A stretch of 17,103 nt of DNA from Clostridia bacterium (GTDB lineage Bacteria > Bacillota > Clostridia > Oscillospirales > CAG-382). Within the stretch, counting starts at the first letter, position 1. Each line of letters opens with the position of its first letter. Made by a program: the position numbers and the translations under genes. The notes under the pieces were generated by a model, which saw only the letters and a program-made list of their open reading frames with translations, was not told the DNA's origin and did no database searches. This document shows positions 1 to 6,958 of this stretch, piece after piece. The stretch lies in assembly GCA_017501055.1 (NCBI GenBank), contig JAFVXP010000035.1, positions 1-17,103 of the forward strand. The letters run 5' to 3'.

Positions 1-221
1 AGCATTTTGCTTTTGATAAGCATAAGCTCCGATGCCATAACGACAAACTCGCTTGTGACCTCCATATCCATTTCACGCATTGCGTCGAGATAGGCAATAT
101 ATTGGTCGCATATCTCGGAGATCGGGATATCGAAAATATCTATTTTATGTTTTGAAATCAAGGCAAGCAATAGATCGAGAGGTCCCTCGTATTGCTCTAT
201 CTTAAGATTTATAGTTTCCAT
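1..221 (-). CDS. scpA: Segregation and condensation protein A, N-terminal part (runs off left edge)
   Basis: This is the kleisin subunit of the SMC-ScpA-ScpB condensin, which compacts and segregates the chromosome. Only the first 73 codons are in the window, read from an ATG at 219-221. The visible protein begins METINLKIEQYEGPLDLLL and continues with KHKIDIFDIPI, a Tyr-Leu-containing helix and the block TSEFVVMASELMLIKSKM. These are the conserved N-terminal ScpA blocks (YEGPLDLLL, the DIYDIPI-like segment and the A-x-x-L-x-x-I-K-S-K helix) that contact the SMC neck. The gene starts 11 bases after the stop of the M50 protease gene and is probably co-transcribed with it. The M50 protease-scpA pairing is common in Firmicutes. 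scpB would be expected further left. Identity is secure; the C-terminal domain cannot be judged. Confidence 0.93.
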   Translation of the reverse strand, partial: METINLKIEQYEGPLDLLLALISKHKIDIFDIPISEICDQYIAYLDAMREMDMEVTSEFVVMASELMLIKSKM

Positions 222-232
222 AAAACTCCGAT

Positions 233-964
233 TTATCCGAACATCGGTCCGAATATATTAATTGCAATTTCGAAAAAGAACTCGGTCATGGCGTTATTAA
301 GCCAATCGAGAGGAAAAAACACGATATTGTTTATCATACTTAACGGATAGGGCAGCCAAGAGCTGATAATTAACACAAGGAAGATATATCTTGTGTAATA
401 TCTGATCTTTGAATACTGTGCCGCAAGCTTGTTGGGGAGAATACACATCAAGACGTTCGAGCCGTCAAGCGGTGGTATTGGAATGAGATTGAACAATCCC
501 AAACCGATATTAAACGCTATTGAATATTGCAATATGAGCAATATAACTTCAACGGTTATGCTGTATGAGTCCGATATTTCCATTGTCATAAAGACATAGA
601 ATGCCAAAACGTACAGCAAGGTTGAAACAAATGCAAGAATGAAGTTTGACACAGGCCCTGCAAGCGAGCACAATGCAAAATCACGCTTGGGCTTTTTAAA
701 GCTTCTCGTATTGACGGGAACGGGCTTTGCCCAACCGTATCCGACAAGCAAAAGCATCAGGCTTCCGTAAAGATCGAGATGATCCAACGGGTTTAGCGAA
801 AGTCTGCCGTCGGCCTTTGCCGTGCTGTCACCCAATTTATAGGCAACGTATCCGTGAGCCCATTCATGGAACGTGAGCGACGGAAGGAGAGCTATTATCG
901 CAACGAGGAGATGCAATATCTTCTCGCTTAAATCGCCTTCGCCCATCAAAACTCTGAAAAGCAT
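233..964 (-). CDS. Site-2 protease family (M50) membrane zinc metalloprotease
   Basis: A polytopic membrane zinc protease of 243 residues, of the short bacterial M50B (YwhC-like) group, without a PDZ domain. The zinc site HEWAH is at residues 33-37, inside the first hydrophobic stretch (about 17-40), and the third-ligand motif N-x-x-P-x-P-P-L-D-G is at 159-168 (Asp167). The NPLDHLDLYG block (58-67) is also characteristic. Further hydrophobic segments lie at about 98-125, 137-160 and in the C-terminal third. Family members cut substrates within the membrane; the substrate here is unknown. An AGGAGG site lies 6 bases before the ATG. The gene is 38 bases downstream of gpmI and 11 upstream of scpA. 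The family is certain; the physiological role is not. Confidence 0.93.
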   Translation of the reverse strand: MLFRVLMGEGDLSEKILHLLVAIIALLPSLTFHEWAHGYVAYKLGDSTAKADGRLSLNPLDHLDLYGSLMLLLVGYGWAKPVPVNTRSFKKPKRDFALCSLAGPVSNFILAFVSTLLYVLAFYVFMTMEISDSYSITVEVILLILQYSIAFNIGLGLFNLIPIPPLDGSNVLMCILPNKLAAQYSKIRYYTRYIFLVLIISSWLPYPLSMINNIVFFPLDWLNNAMTEFFFEIAINIFGPMFG

Positions 965-1002
965 TTGTTTCCTCCTTGTTTAGTAGAAAAGTCTATCGTT
1001 TA

Positions 1003-2634
1003 TTATTTAATCTTTATCATGGATTTTTCCCACATTTCGGGAGCTTCATAACCCATCATTGTAACAACGGTCGCCGCAACGTTTGCAAGACCGAATTCGC
1101 CTTCCTCGAAGGTGTATTTATCTGCATAGAAGTTATCGTAGATATAGCAGGGAACGGGGTTGAGAGTATGGCTGGTTTTTGCCTTCTTTGAACCGTCGGA
1201 ATTGAGCTTTGCTTTGCCCGTCTTCTTATCGATCTCATACATTTCGTCTGCGTTACCGTGGTCTGCGGTGATTATTGCAACACCGTTGACCTCGTCAACA
1301 GCCTTGAGGATTCTTGCAAGGCAAACGTCAAGCGCTTCGACAGAGATCTTTGCGGCGATGAACGAGCCTGTATGACCAACCATATCGCCATTGGGGAAGT
1401 TTACACGAAGAAGTCCAAATCCGCCGTTCTTTATCTTTTCGATGAGCACGTCGGTAATTTCCGCACACTTCATCCAAGGTCTTTGCTCAAAAGGAACAAC
1501 GTCGGAGGGAATTTCGATATATTCTTCGAGAGTTTCGGAGAATTTACCGCTTCTGTTGCCGTTCCAGAAATAGGTTACGTGGCCGTATTTCTGGGTTTCG
1601 CTTATTGCAAGCTGGCTTACACCCTTGTTTACAAGGAATTCGCTCATAGTGTTGCTTATTTCGGGGGGAGAAACGAGGTATCTGGAAGGAATATGAGCGT
1701 CTCCGTCATATTCAAGCATATCTGCATAAACAACGTTGGGAACACGGACTCTGTCAAATTTATCAAAGTCTGCGCCTGCTTCAAAGGTCTTGCTTATCTC
1801 AATTGCACGGTCGCCGCGGAAGTTGAAGAATACAACGCTGTCGCCGTCTTCAACGGTACCGACAGGCTTGCCGTCACGAGCGATAACAAAGGGAGGAAGG
1901 TCCTGGTCGATCGCGCCGGTCTCCTTACGGTAGGTCTCAACAGCTTCCTGTGCGGATGCAAACTGTCTGCCCTCGCCGAGAACGTGGGTCTGCCAGCCCT
2001 TTTCGACCATAGCCCAGTTTGCTTCGTAACGGTCCATGGTTATAACCATTCTTCCGCCGCCCGATGCGATGCAAACGTCGAAATTATCGTCACGGAGCGA
2101 AGAAAGGAATTCTTCAAAGGGACAAACGTATTCAAGTGCGCTGGTCTCGCCAACGTCTCTGCCGTCGAGAAGGATATGGATTCTAACCTTTTTAAGTCCT
2201 TCTTCCTTAGCACGGATAATCATAGCCTTGAGATGGTCTATATGCGAATGTACGTTACCGTCGGAGAAGAGTCCGAGGAAATGGAGTGTACCGTTCTTTG
2301 CGTTTTCAACGATATTCTTCCAAGAATCGCTTTCGAACATTCTGCCCGATTCGATAGCTTCGGAAACGAGCTTTGCGCCCTGTGCAAATACCTGACCTGC
2401 GCCGAGAGCGTTATGGCCTACTTCAGAGTTACCCATATCGTCATCGGAAGGAAGACCGACAGCGGTGCCGTGAGCCTTAAGGCTGAAGCAATGATATTTT
2501 TCGGCAAGCATATCAAGAGTGGGAGTATCTGCCGCTTTAACAGCATTGCCTTCCTCACGGTTGCATATACCTATACCGTCCATTACGATAGTGATTACGG
2601 GACGTTTTTCGCCCCCGAAAATTCCGTTTGACAT
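1003..2634 (-). CDS. gpmI: 2,3-bisphosphoglycerate-independent phosphoglycerate mutase
   Basis: A cytoplasmic glycolytic enzyme that interconverts 3- and 2-phosphoglycerate using two Mn2+ ions and a phosphoserine intermediate. At 543 residues it is slightly longer than the usual 510-ish. The N-terminal metal Asp is in ITIVMDG (Asp19). The catalytic serine lies in MGNSEVGHNALGAGQ (Ser70). The C-terminal metal cluster is ITADHGNADEM (Asp458, His459) followed by SHTLNPVP (His489), with NGDMVGHTG before it. A short Lys-rich insert between the DHGNADEM and SHTLNPVP blocks partly explains the extra length. The ATG at 2632-2634 has an AAGGGA site 8 bases upstream and a strong promoter about 45 bases further up. 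It heads the gpmI-M50-scpA operon. A 457-codon open frame on the other strand is a coding shadow. Confidence 0.97.
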   Translation of the reverse strand: MSNGIFGGEKRPVITIVMDGIGICNREEGNAVKAADTPTLDMLAEKYHCFSLKAHGTAVGLPSDDDMGNSEVGHNALGAGQVFAQGAKLVSEAIESGRMFESDSWKNIVENAKNGTLHFLGLFSDGNVHSHIDHLKAMIIRAKEEGLKKVRIHILLDGRDVGETSALEYVCPFEEFLSSLRDDNFDVCIASGGGRMVITMDRYEANWAMVEKGWQTHVLGEGRQFASAQEAVETYRKETGAIDQDLPPFVIARDGKPVGTVEDGDSVVFFNFRGDRAIEISKTFEAGADFDKFDRVRVPNVVYADMLEYDGDAHIPSRYLVSPPEISNTMSEFLVNKGVSQLAISETQKYGHVTYFWNGNRSGKFSETLEEYIEIPSDVVPFEQRPWMKCAEITDVLIEKIKNGGFGLLRVNFPNGDMVGHTGSFIAAKISVEALDVCLARILKAVDEVNGVAIITADHGNADEMYEIDKKTGKAKLNSDGSKKAKTSHTLNPVPCYIYDNFYADKYTFEEGEFGLANVAATVVTMMGYEAPEMWEKSMIKIK

Positions 2635-2678
2635 AGATCAATTCCCTTTCGGTTATAAAAATATATTTTAACAGTATA

Positions 2679-2707
2679 ATTATACCGCAATTCCTCTGTA
2701 TTTTCAA
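2679..2707 (-). promoter_or_regulatory. Sigma-A promoter of the gpmI operon
   Basis: On the minus strand TTGAAA (2702-2707) and TATAAT (2679-2684) are separated by exactly 17 bases. The predicted start near 2672 leaves a leader of about 37 bases before the gpmI ATG at 2634. The leader holds the AAGGGA ribosome site and no obvious riboswitch-sized structure. Confidence 0.82.
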
Positions 2708-2739
2708 GAGATTTTACCAATTAATTTATCGTTTTTTGT

Positions 2740-2768
2740 TTGACATACGGTAAAAGAAATGTTATAAT
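2740..2768 (+). promoter_or_regulatory. Sigma-A promoter of the nusB operon
   Basis: TTGACA (2740-2745) and TATAAT (2763-2768) are both perfect matches with 17-base spacing. Transcription should start near 2775. This makes the ATG at 2782 nearly leaderless and supports the ATG at 2806 as the nusB start. The -35 box lies only 32 bases from that of the divergent gpmI promoter, so the two operons share one short control region. Confidence 0.88.
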
Positions 2769-2805
2769 ATCGTGAATTATTATGTTTCATCACGAGGTAA
2801 CGTAT

Positions 2806-3276
2806 ATGACAAGACGTGAATCACGAGCAGCAGCCATCGCTTTGCTTTTTGAACGCAGTTTCGATTACGACCGCACGCCCGAGGAAATAATAGAATCGGC
2901 AACGGAAGAAAGAGAAGAAAAAATAAGCTCGTTTGCAAAGGAGCTTTTTCTGCGTGCCGACGAAAATCTCGGCGATATAAACGAAAAGCTTGAGCGTTGC
3001 TTGGATAATTGGCGTATCGACCGTGTTGACAGAGTTACTCTGACAGTACTTCGTATTGCGGCTTGCGAAATTGACTATTTCCCCGAAATACCTGTTGAGA
3101 TAAGCGTTAACGAGGCTCTCGAGCTTGCAAGATATTTCGGCGAAGAAGAGTCTGTCGGGTTCATCAACGGTGTTCTCGGTAAATATGCAAAGGGTGTTGT
3201 AAAGCCCAACGCAAAGGCAAGACCGCTTTCCGCAGAGATCGAAGACGAAACCGAAAGTGAAGGCAATAACGAATGA
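2806..3276 (+). CDS. nusB: Transcription antitermination factor NusB
   Basis: NusB binds boxA RNA together with NusE (ribosomal protein S10) and keeps RNA polymerase processive on rRNA operons. The 156-residue protein opens MTRRESRAAAIALLFE, the conserved N-terminal helix of the family. It ends its core with VDRVTLTVLRIAACEIDY, PVEISVNEALELARYFGEEESVGFINGVLG, the most conserved NusB blocks. A GAGGT site at 2794-2798 lies 7 bases before this ATG. The in-frame ATG at 2782 lacks a ribosome site and falls almost on the predicted transcription start. The C-terminus has an extra acidic tail (EIEDETESEGNNE). The stop overlaps the xseA start (ATGA), indicating coupled translation. Confidence 0.95.
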   Translation: MTRRESRAAAIALLFERSFDYDRTPEEIIESATEEREEKISSFAKELFLRADENLGDINEKLERCLDNWRIDRVDRVTLTVLRIAACEIDYFPEIPVEISVNEALELARYFGEEESVGFINGVLGKYAKGVVKPNAKARPLSAEIEDETESEGNNE

Positions 3277-4472
3277 GCGAGCTTAACGCACGTGCTCTTA
3301 CGGTTGAACAGTTAAACACATATATCAAGGATTTCCTAAGTGCCTCTCCCCTGCTTTCCAACGTGACGGTTAAGGGAGAGCTTTCCAACGTCCGTGTTTA
3401 CGGCGGTTCGGGACATATATATTTCACCCTCAAGGACGAAAATTCCGCCATTGCAGGAACTATGTTCGGCGGTGCAGGCAAGCTTAAATTCAAGCCCGAA
3501 AACGGTATGAAGGTGATATGCTCGGGACGTGTTGCGGTATTCGTTCGTGACGGGCAATACCGTCTTTATGCCGATGCAATCGAGCCGGACGGAATAGGTT
3601 CGCTTTATATTGCTTTTGAGCAATTAAAGGCAAAGCTTTCCGCAGACGGTCTTTTTGCTCCCGAGCACAAGAAAAGGATTCCGAAGATACCCTTCTCTAT
3701 CGGCATTATCACAGCTCCCGGCGGTGCGGCTGTACGTGATATGATAAACGTAACACGCAGGCGTTTCCCTGCGGCGAAATTATATCTCTATCCTTCCCTC
3801 GTTCAGGGCCCTTCCGCCCCTGCACAGCTTATAAACGCCGTTAAAACGCTTGATAACAGCGGTATTTGCGACGTTATAATAATCGGGCGCGGCGGCGGTT
3901 CTGCGGAAGACCTTTGGTGCTTTAACGACGAAGGACTTGCAAGAACGGTTTTCGATTGCAAAACTCCCATAATTTCCGCTGTCGGACACGAAACCGATTT
4001 TACTATATGCGATTTTGTTGCCGACCTCCGTGCTCCGACACCGAGTGCGGCGGCAGAGCTTGCAGTCCCCGATGTGCGTGAGCTTAAAAAGCAGTTCGGC
4101 AACGTGCAAAAGAGGATAGACCAAAATCTTATCGCAAAAACGACTTTCCTCCGTCAAAGGCTTTTAACTCTCTCCCAACGTCCCGTGCTTCAAAGTCCCA
4201 AAGGATATTTTGACGAAAGACGTATGGTTCTTGCAAGAGAAGAAGAAAGGCTTTATTCTGCGTTTACAACGAGGATAGAGCGTGAAAAGATGAAATTATT
4301 TGCACAAAACGAAAAATTAAAGAGCCTTAACCCCCTTTCCGTGCTCGGACGCGGTTTTTCGGTTGCCTTCGGTGGTGACGGAAAGGCAATCAGGAGTGTT
4401 TCAGAGCTTCCCGCGGGAACCGAATTCGAGCTTATGCTCGCCGACGGCAAGACAAAGGCTGTTTCCAAATAA
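3273..4472 (+). CDS. xseA: Exodeoxyribonuclease VII large subunit
   Basis: Catalytic subunit of exonuclease VII, which degrades single-stranded DNA from both ends in the cytoplasm. Length is 399 residues (family about 400-450). An N-terminal OB fold spans about 1-105 (SELSNVRVYGGSGHIYFTLKD-like block at 36-55). The catalytic domain follows, with ITAPGGAAVRDM (146-157), DVIIIGRGGGSAEDLW (200-215), ISAVGHETDFTICDFVADLRAPTPSAAAE (234-262) and a long helical arm to about 360. The C-terminal NPLSVLGRGF block is also typical. It overlaps nusB by four bases. In most Firmicutes the small subunit gene xseB follows directly; here only 21 bases separate xseA from hslO, so no xseB fits. Exo VII normally needs many XseB copies per XseA. 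Confidence 0.96.
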   Translation: MSELNARALTVEQLNTYIKDFLSASPLLSNVTVKGELSNVRVYGGSGHIYFTLKDENSAIAGTMFGGAGKLKFKPENGMKVICSGRVAVFVRDGQYRLYADAIEPDGIGSLYIAFEQLKAKLSADGLFAPEHKKRIPKIPFSIGIITAPGGAAVRDMINVTRRRFPAAKLYLYPSLVQGPSAPAQLINAVKTLDNSGICDVIIIGRGGGSAEDLWCFNDEGLARTVFDCKTPIISAVGHETDFTICDFVADLRAPTPSAAAELAVPDVRELKKQFGNVQKRIDQNLIAKTTFLRQRLLTLSQRPVLQSPKGYFDERRMVLAREEERLYSAFTTRIEREKMKLFAQNEKLKSLNPLSVLGRGFSVAFGGDGKAIRSVSELPAGTEFELMLADGKTKAVSK

Positions 4473-4493
4473 AAACAAAGAAAAGGCATTTTT

Positions 4494-5378
4494 ATGGCAT
4501 CTATAATCAGAGCAATAACAAAGGACGGCTCGGCAAGAGCTATTATAATCGATGCACGTGACATTGTCGAGCGTGCAAGGCAGATACACAACACTACCCC
4601 CACCACTACAGCCGCTTTGGGAAGAACTCTTATCGCAGCCTCGCTTGCAGGTTCTATGCTTGGCGAGGAGCAGGACGTTATAACCGTTCGTTTTGTCGGC
4701 AACGGTGTCGGCGGAACTATTATCGCAACGAGCGACTGGTGCGGAAACGTTCGCGGTCTTATCGGCAATCCGCAAGCCGACCTTCCCCTTCGCTCCGACG
4801 GAAAGCTTGACGTTGGCGGTTGTGTAGGTCAGGGCGAGCTTTATATTCTACGTGACACCGGCGGAAGCGAGCCTTACGTTGGCGTTTCGAAGATCCAGAC
4901 GGGCGAAATCGGCGACGATATTGCTTATTACTACGCAACGAGCGAGCAGGTTCCCACGGTGTGTGCGCTTGGAGTTCTTATAGACCGTGACTATACCGTA
5001 AAGGAAGCAGGCGGTGCTTTGGTTCAGCTTCTTCCCTTTGCGGACGAAGAGGTTGCAGAAAAGCTTGAAGAAAACGCAAGAAAGATGCGTCCTGTTACCG
5101 AAATACTTTCGGAAGGCACGCTTGAAGACGTTTTGAATGCCGTTTTCGACGGTATCGAATACGACCTTTTTGACAAGATAGAATGCTCTTACAAATGCGT
5201 TTGCAGTCGTGAAAAGACCGACAAAGCGCTCATCTCTCTTGGCGAAAAAGAGATTACGGAAATGATTGAATCGGAAGACGAAACGGTTATGACCTGCGGT
5301 TTTTGCGATTCTGTATATAAATATTCCAAGAGCGACCTTAAAAATATTTTGAAAAAGGCGAAAGCAAATGAACAATAA
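4494..5378 (+). CDS. hslO: Redox-regulated chaperone Hsp33
   Basis: Hsp33 is a cytoplasmic holdase switched on by oxidation of a zinc-bound cysteine centre. The 294-residue protein has the N-terminal folding domain (for example the RIHN-type helix with RQIHNTTPTTTAALGR at 29-44, and GNPQADLPLRSDGKLDVGG at 91-109). Its C-terminal redox switch is C-x-C (Cys235, Cys237), 30 residues, then C-x-x-C (Cys268, Cys271), exactly the family pattern. A weak AAAAGGC ribosome site precedes the ATG, so translation may depend partly on coupling with xseA, 21 bases upstream. The end overlaps the SDR gene by 11 bases. In an anaerobe this would act as an oxygen or bleach defence. Identity is secure. Confidence 0.96.
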   Translation: MASIIRAITKDGSARAIIIDARDIVERARQIHNTTPTTTAALGRTLIAASLAGSMLGEEQDVITVRFVGNGVGGTIIATSDWCGNVRGLIGNPQADLPLRSDGKLDVGGCVGQGELYILRDTGGSEPYVGVSKIQTGEIGDDIAYYYATSEQVPTVCALGVLIDRDYTVKEAGGALVQLLPFADEEVAEKLEENARKMRPVTEILSEGTLEDVLNAVFDGIEYDLFDKIECSYKCVCSREKTDKALISLGEKEITEMIESEDETVMTCGFCDSVYKYSKSDLKNILKKAKANEQ

Positions 5379-6084
5379 AAAGACCGCACTTGTAACGGGC
5401 GGTGCAAAGGGTATTGGAGAGGCGATCTGCCGTGCGCTGTCACGTGACGGATTCTATCTTTTGATACATTGTAACAGCAGTATTGAAGAAGCAAAAATGC
5501 TTTGCGAAGAGCTTGGCAATGCAGAAATTATAAGAGCAGACCTTACAAGTCCCGAAGCTGTTGATATTATCACAAACGGCAGAAGCGCACCCGACGTTAT
5601 AATCAACAACGCAGGAATACCGCTTGTTTCGCTTTTTGACGAGCCGAAGGACGATATACTTCGCAAGATGTACGAAATCAATCTTTTTGCGCCGATGAAT
5701 ATCGCAAGAAGGTTTCTGCCCGAGATGATAAGACGCAAAAGCGGTGTTATTATCAACATTTCCTCAATATTCGGTCAGGTCGGCGGTTCTTGCGAGGTTG
5801 ATTATTCAACGGCAAAGGCAGGGCTTATAGGCTTTACAAAGGCACTTGCAAAAGAGGTTGGACCTTCGGGAATACGTGTTAATTGCGTTTGTCCCGGTAT
5901 TATAGATACCGATATGAACGGAAATCTCGATTTTGACGATATTGAAGCCATCTGTGACGAGATTCCGCTTTCCCGTATGGGAGAAGCAGACGAGGTTGCG
6001 GAATGTGTTTCCTTCCTTGTTTCCGACAAGGCAAAATATATTACGGGCTCGGTATTTGACGTGAACGGAGGTTGGAACGGATAA
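5368..6084 (+). CDS. Short-chain dehydrogenase/reductase, FabG-like
   Basis: A cytoplasmic NAD(P)H-dependent oxidoreductase of the classical SDR family, 238 residues. The Rossmann nucleotide motif is TGGAKGIG (10-17), followed by NNAG (80-83). The catalytic tetrad is Asn105, Ser133, Tyr146 and Lys150 (YSTAK). The PGIIDTDM segment (176-183) and the C-terminal GSVFDVNGGW block are those of 3-oxoacyl-ACP reductases. However, it lies in a housekeeping operon rather than a fab cluster, so the substrate is open; calling it fabG would overreach. It overlaps hslO by 11 bases with an AAGGCG site inside hslO, and its TAA overlaps the dUTPase ATG by one base (TAATG). These overlaps imply co-expression. 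Confidence 0.9.
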   Translation: MNNKKTALVTGGAKGIGEAICRALSRDGFYLLIHCNSSIEEAKMLCEELGNAEIIRADLTSPEAVDIITNGRSAPDVIINNAGIPLVSLFDEPKDDILRKMYEINLFAPMNIARRFLPEMIRRKSGVIINISSIFGQVGGSCEVDYSTAKAGLIGFTKALAKEVGPSGIRVNCVCPGIIDTDMNGNLDFDDIEAICDEIPLSRMGEADEVAECVSFLVSDKAKYITGSVFDVNGGWNG

Positions 6085-6545
6085 TGGAACGTATTGCAGA
6101 ATTTTTCAAGGTTTCGGAAAAGCAATTTAACAGAGCCGAATATGAAAATATTATCCTTCCCAAGCGTGCAACGGCAGGATCAGCAGGATATGATTTTTAT
6201 GCACCCTACGATTTCACTCTTGAGCCGAATGAAGAAATTATTATCGACACGGGCATTCGTGCGAAGATAAACGACGGTTGGGTGCTTGTAATACTTCCCC
6301 GTTCGGGCTCGGGATTCAAATACGGCGTACGTCTTGCCAACACGGCTGGTGTTATCGATGCCGACTATTTCAATGCCGACAACGAGGGTCATATCAAAAT
6401 CAAGCTCGTCGGCGGAACAAAGACCTATTCCGTAAAAGCAGGCGACGCTTTCGCACAGGGAATATTCCTTCCCTTCGGAATAACTGTTGACGATAATTGC
6501 AACGAATTACGCACGGGCGGATTCGGTTCTACTGATAAAAAATAA
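6084..6545 (+). CDS. dut: dUTP diphosphatase (dUTPase)
   Basis: Hydrolyses dUTP to dUMP and pyrophosphate, keeping uracil out of DNA and supplying dTMP synthesis. The 153-residue protein has all five trimeric dUTPase motifs: I AGSAGYDFYAP (31-41), II PRSGSGFK (72-79), III AGVIDADYFN (88-97, with the catalytic Asp), IV GDAFAQGIF (120-128) and V RTGGFGST (143-150). Motif II reads PRSG instead of the more common PRSS. A short acidic extension (NADNEG) follows motif III. The N-terminus is longer than in the E. coli enzyme. The ATG at 6084 is preferred over an in-frame TTG at 6072 because GGAGGT lies 11 bases upstream and the ATG overlaps the preceding stop. Confidence 0.95.
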   Translation: MERIAEFFKVSEKQFNRAEYENIILPKRATAGSAGYDFYAPYDFTLEPNEEIIIDTGIRAKINDGWVLVILPRSGSGFKYGVRLANTAGVIDADYFNADNEGHIKIKLVGGTKTYSVKAGDAFAQGIFLPFGITVDDNCNELRTGGFGSTDKK

Positions 6546-6558
6546 AAGAGGTATATTT

Positions 6559-6861
6559 ATGATAACGACAAAGCAGAGAGCGTATCTTCGCTCGCTTGCA
6601 AACTCTATTGAGCCCACAACACAGATGGGTAAACTCGGTATTGGTGACACCTTCCTAAAGACCGTTTCCGATGCGCTTGAAGCGCACGAATTGATAAAGC
6701 TTTCGGTTCTTGAGACCTGCCCTCAAACACCCAAAGAGGTTATGGTTTCGCTTTGCGAGGCATTGAATTGCGAGCCTGTTCAGGTTATCGGCAGAAAGGT
6801 TGTAATCTACCGCCGTTCGAGCAAGCAGGAAAACCAAAAGATAGTTCTCCCCAGAAAGTAA
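6559..6861 (+). CDS. yhbY: YhbY/CRM-domain RNA-binding protein (ribosome assembly)
   Basis: A single CRM (YhbY) domain of 100 residues, a small RNA-binding protein associated with assembly of the large ribosomal subunit. It begins MITTKQRAYLRSLANSIEP, followed by the Gly-rich loop MGKLGIGDTFLKTVSDALEAHELIK (23-47) and ends with VQVIGRKVVIYR (75-86), the standard domain blocks. The start is fixed by AGAGGT (6547-6552), 6 bases before the ATG. A longer frame starting at 6487 would lie inside dut and encodes no conserved sequence. It is the last gene of the nusB operon, followed by two hairpins. Confidence 0.93.
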   Translation: MITTKQRAYLRSLANSIEPTTQMGKLGIGDTFLKTVSDALEAHELIKLSVLETCPQTPKEVMVSLCEALNCEPVQVIGRKVVIYRRSSKQENQKIVLPRK

Positions 6862-6868
6862 AGAATCA

Positions 6869-6895
6869 CCCCGCAAAACACACGGTTTTGCGGGG
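6869..6895. other. GC-rich hairpin after yhbY (no T-tract)
   Basis: An 11-bp perfect stem (CCCCGCAAAAC, 6869-6879, pairing with 6885-6895) has a five-base loop. It begins 7 bases after the yhbY stop. It lacks a T-run on either side, so it is not a classic terminator alone. It may protect the mRNA 3' end or assist the terminator that follows five bases later. Confidence 0.6.
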
Positions 6896-6900
6896 ACCCC

Positions 6901-6933
6901 AAAAAAAGGTTGTTGGAAATCCAACAACCTTTT
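6901..6933. terminator. Bidirectional terminator, copy 1 of a repeated palindrome
   Basis: Stem GGTTGTTGG (6908-6916) pairs perfectly with 6921-6929 around a four-base loop AAAT. A7 stands on the left and T4 on the right. It ends the yhbY operon on the plus strand and, with the stronger U7 tail, the zinc-ribbon gene on the minus strand. A nearly identical copy lies at 7861-7893. Confidence 0.85.
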
Positions 6934-6958
6934 AATTATGCGTTTTAATATGTTTTAT

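Noticed and set aside
1258..2631. Long open frame of 457 codons on the plus strand opposite gpmI
   Set aside because: It is a shadow of gpmI, whose codon use avoids TTA, CTA and TCA, leaving the opposite strand free of stops. The translation shows no recognisable domain and has no ribosome site.
2782..2805. Earlier in-frame ATG for nusB
   Set aside because: It lies about seven bases from the predicted transcription start without a ribosome site; the ATG at 2806 has GAGGT and matches the conserved NusB N-terminus.
6487..6558. N-terminal extension of yhbY inside dut
   Set aside because: The conserved domain begins at the ATG at 6559, which has AGAGGT 6 bases upstream.
6869..6933. Hairpin pair as the beginning of a CRISPR array or IS end
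   Set aside because: There are no regularly spaced direct repeats with spacers, no transposase and no target-site duplication nearby; the T- and A-runs fit a terminator.
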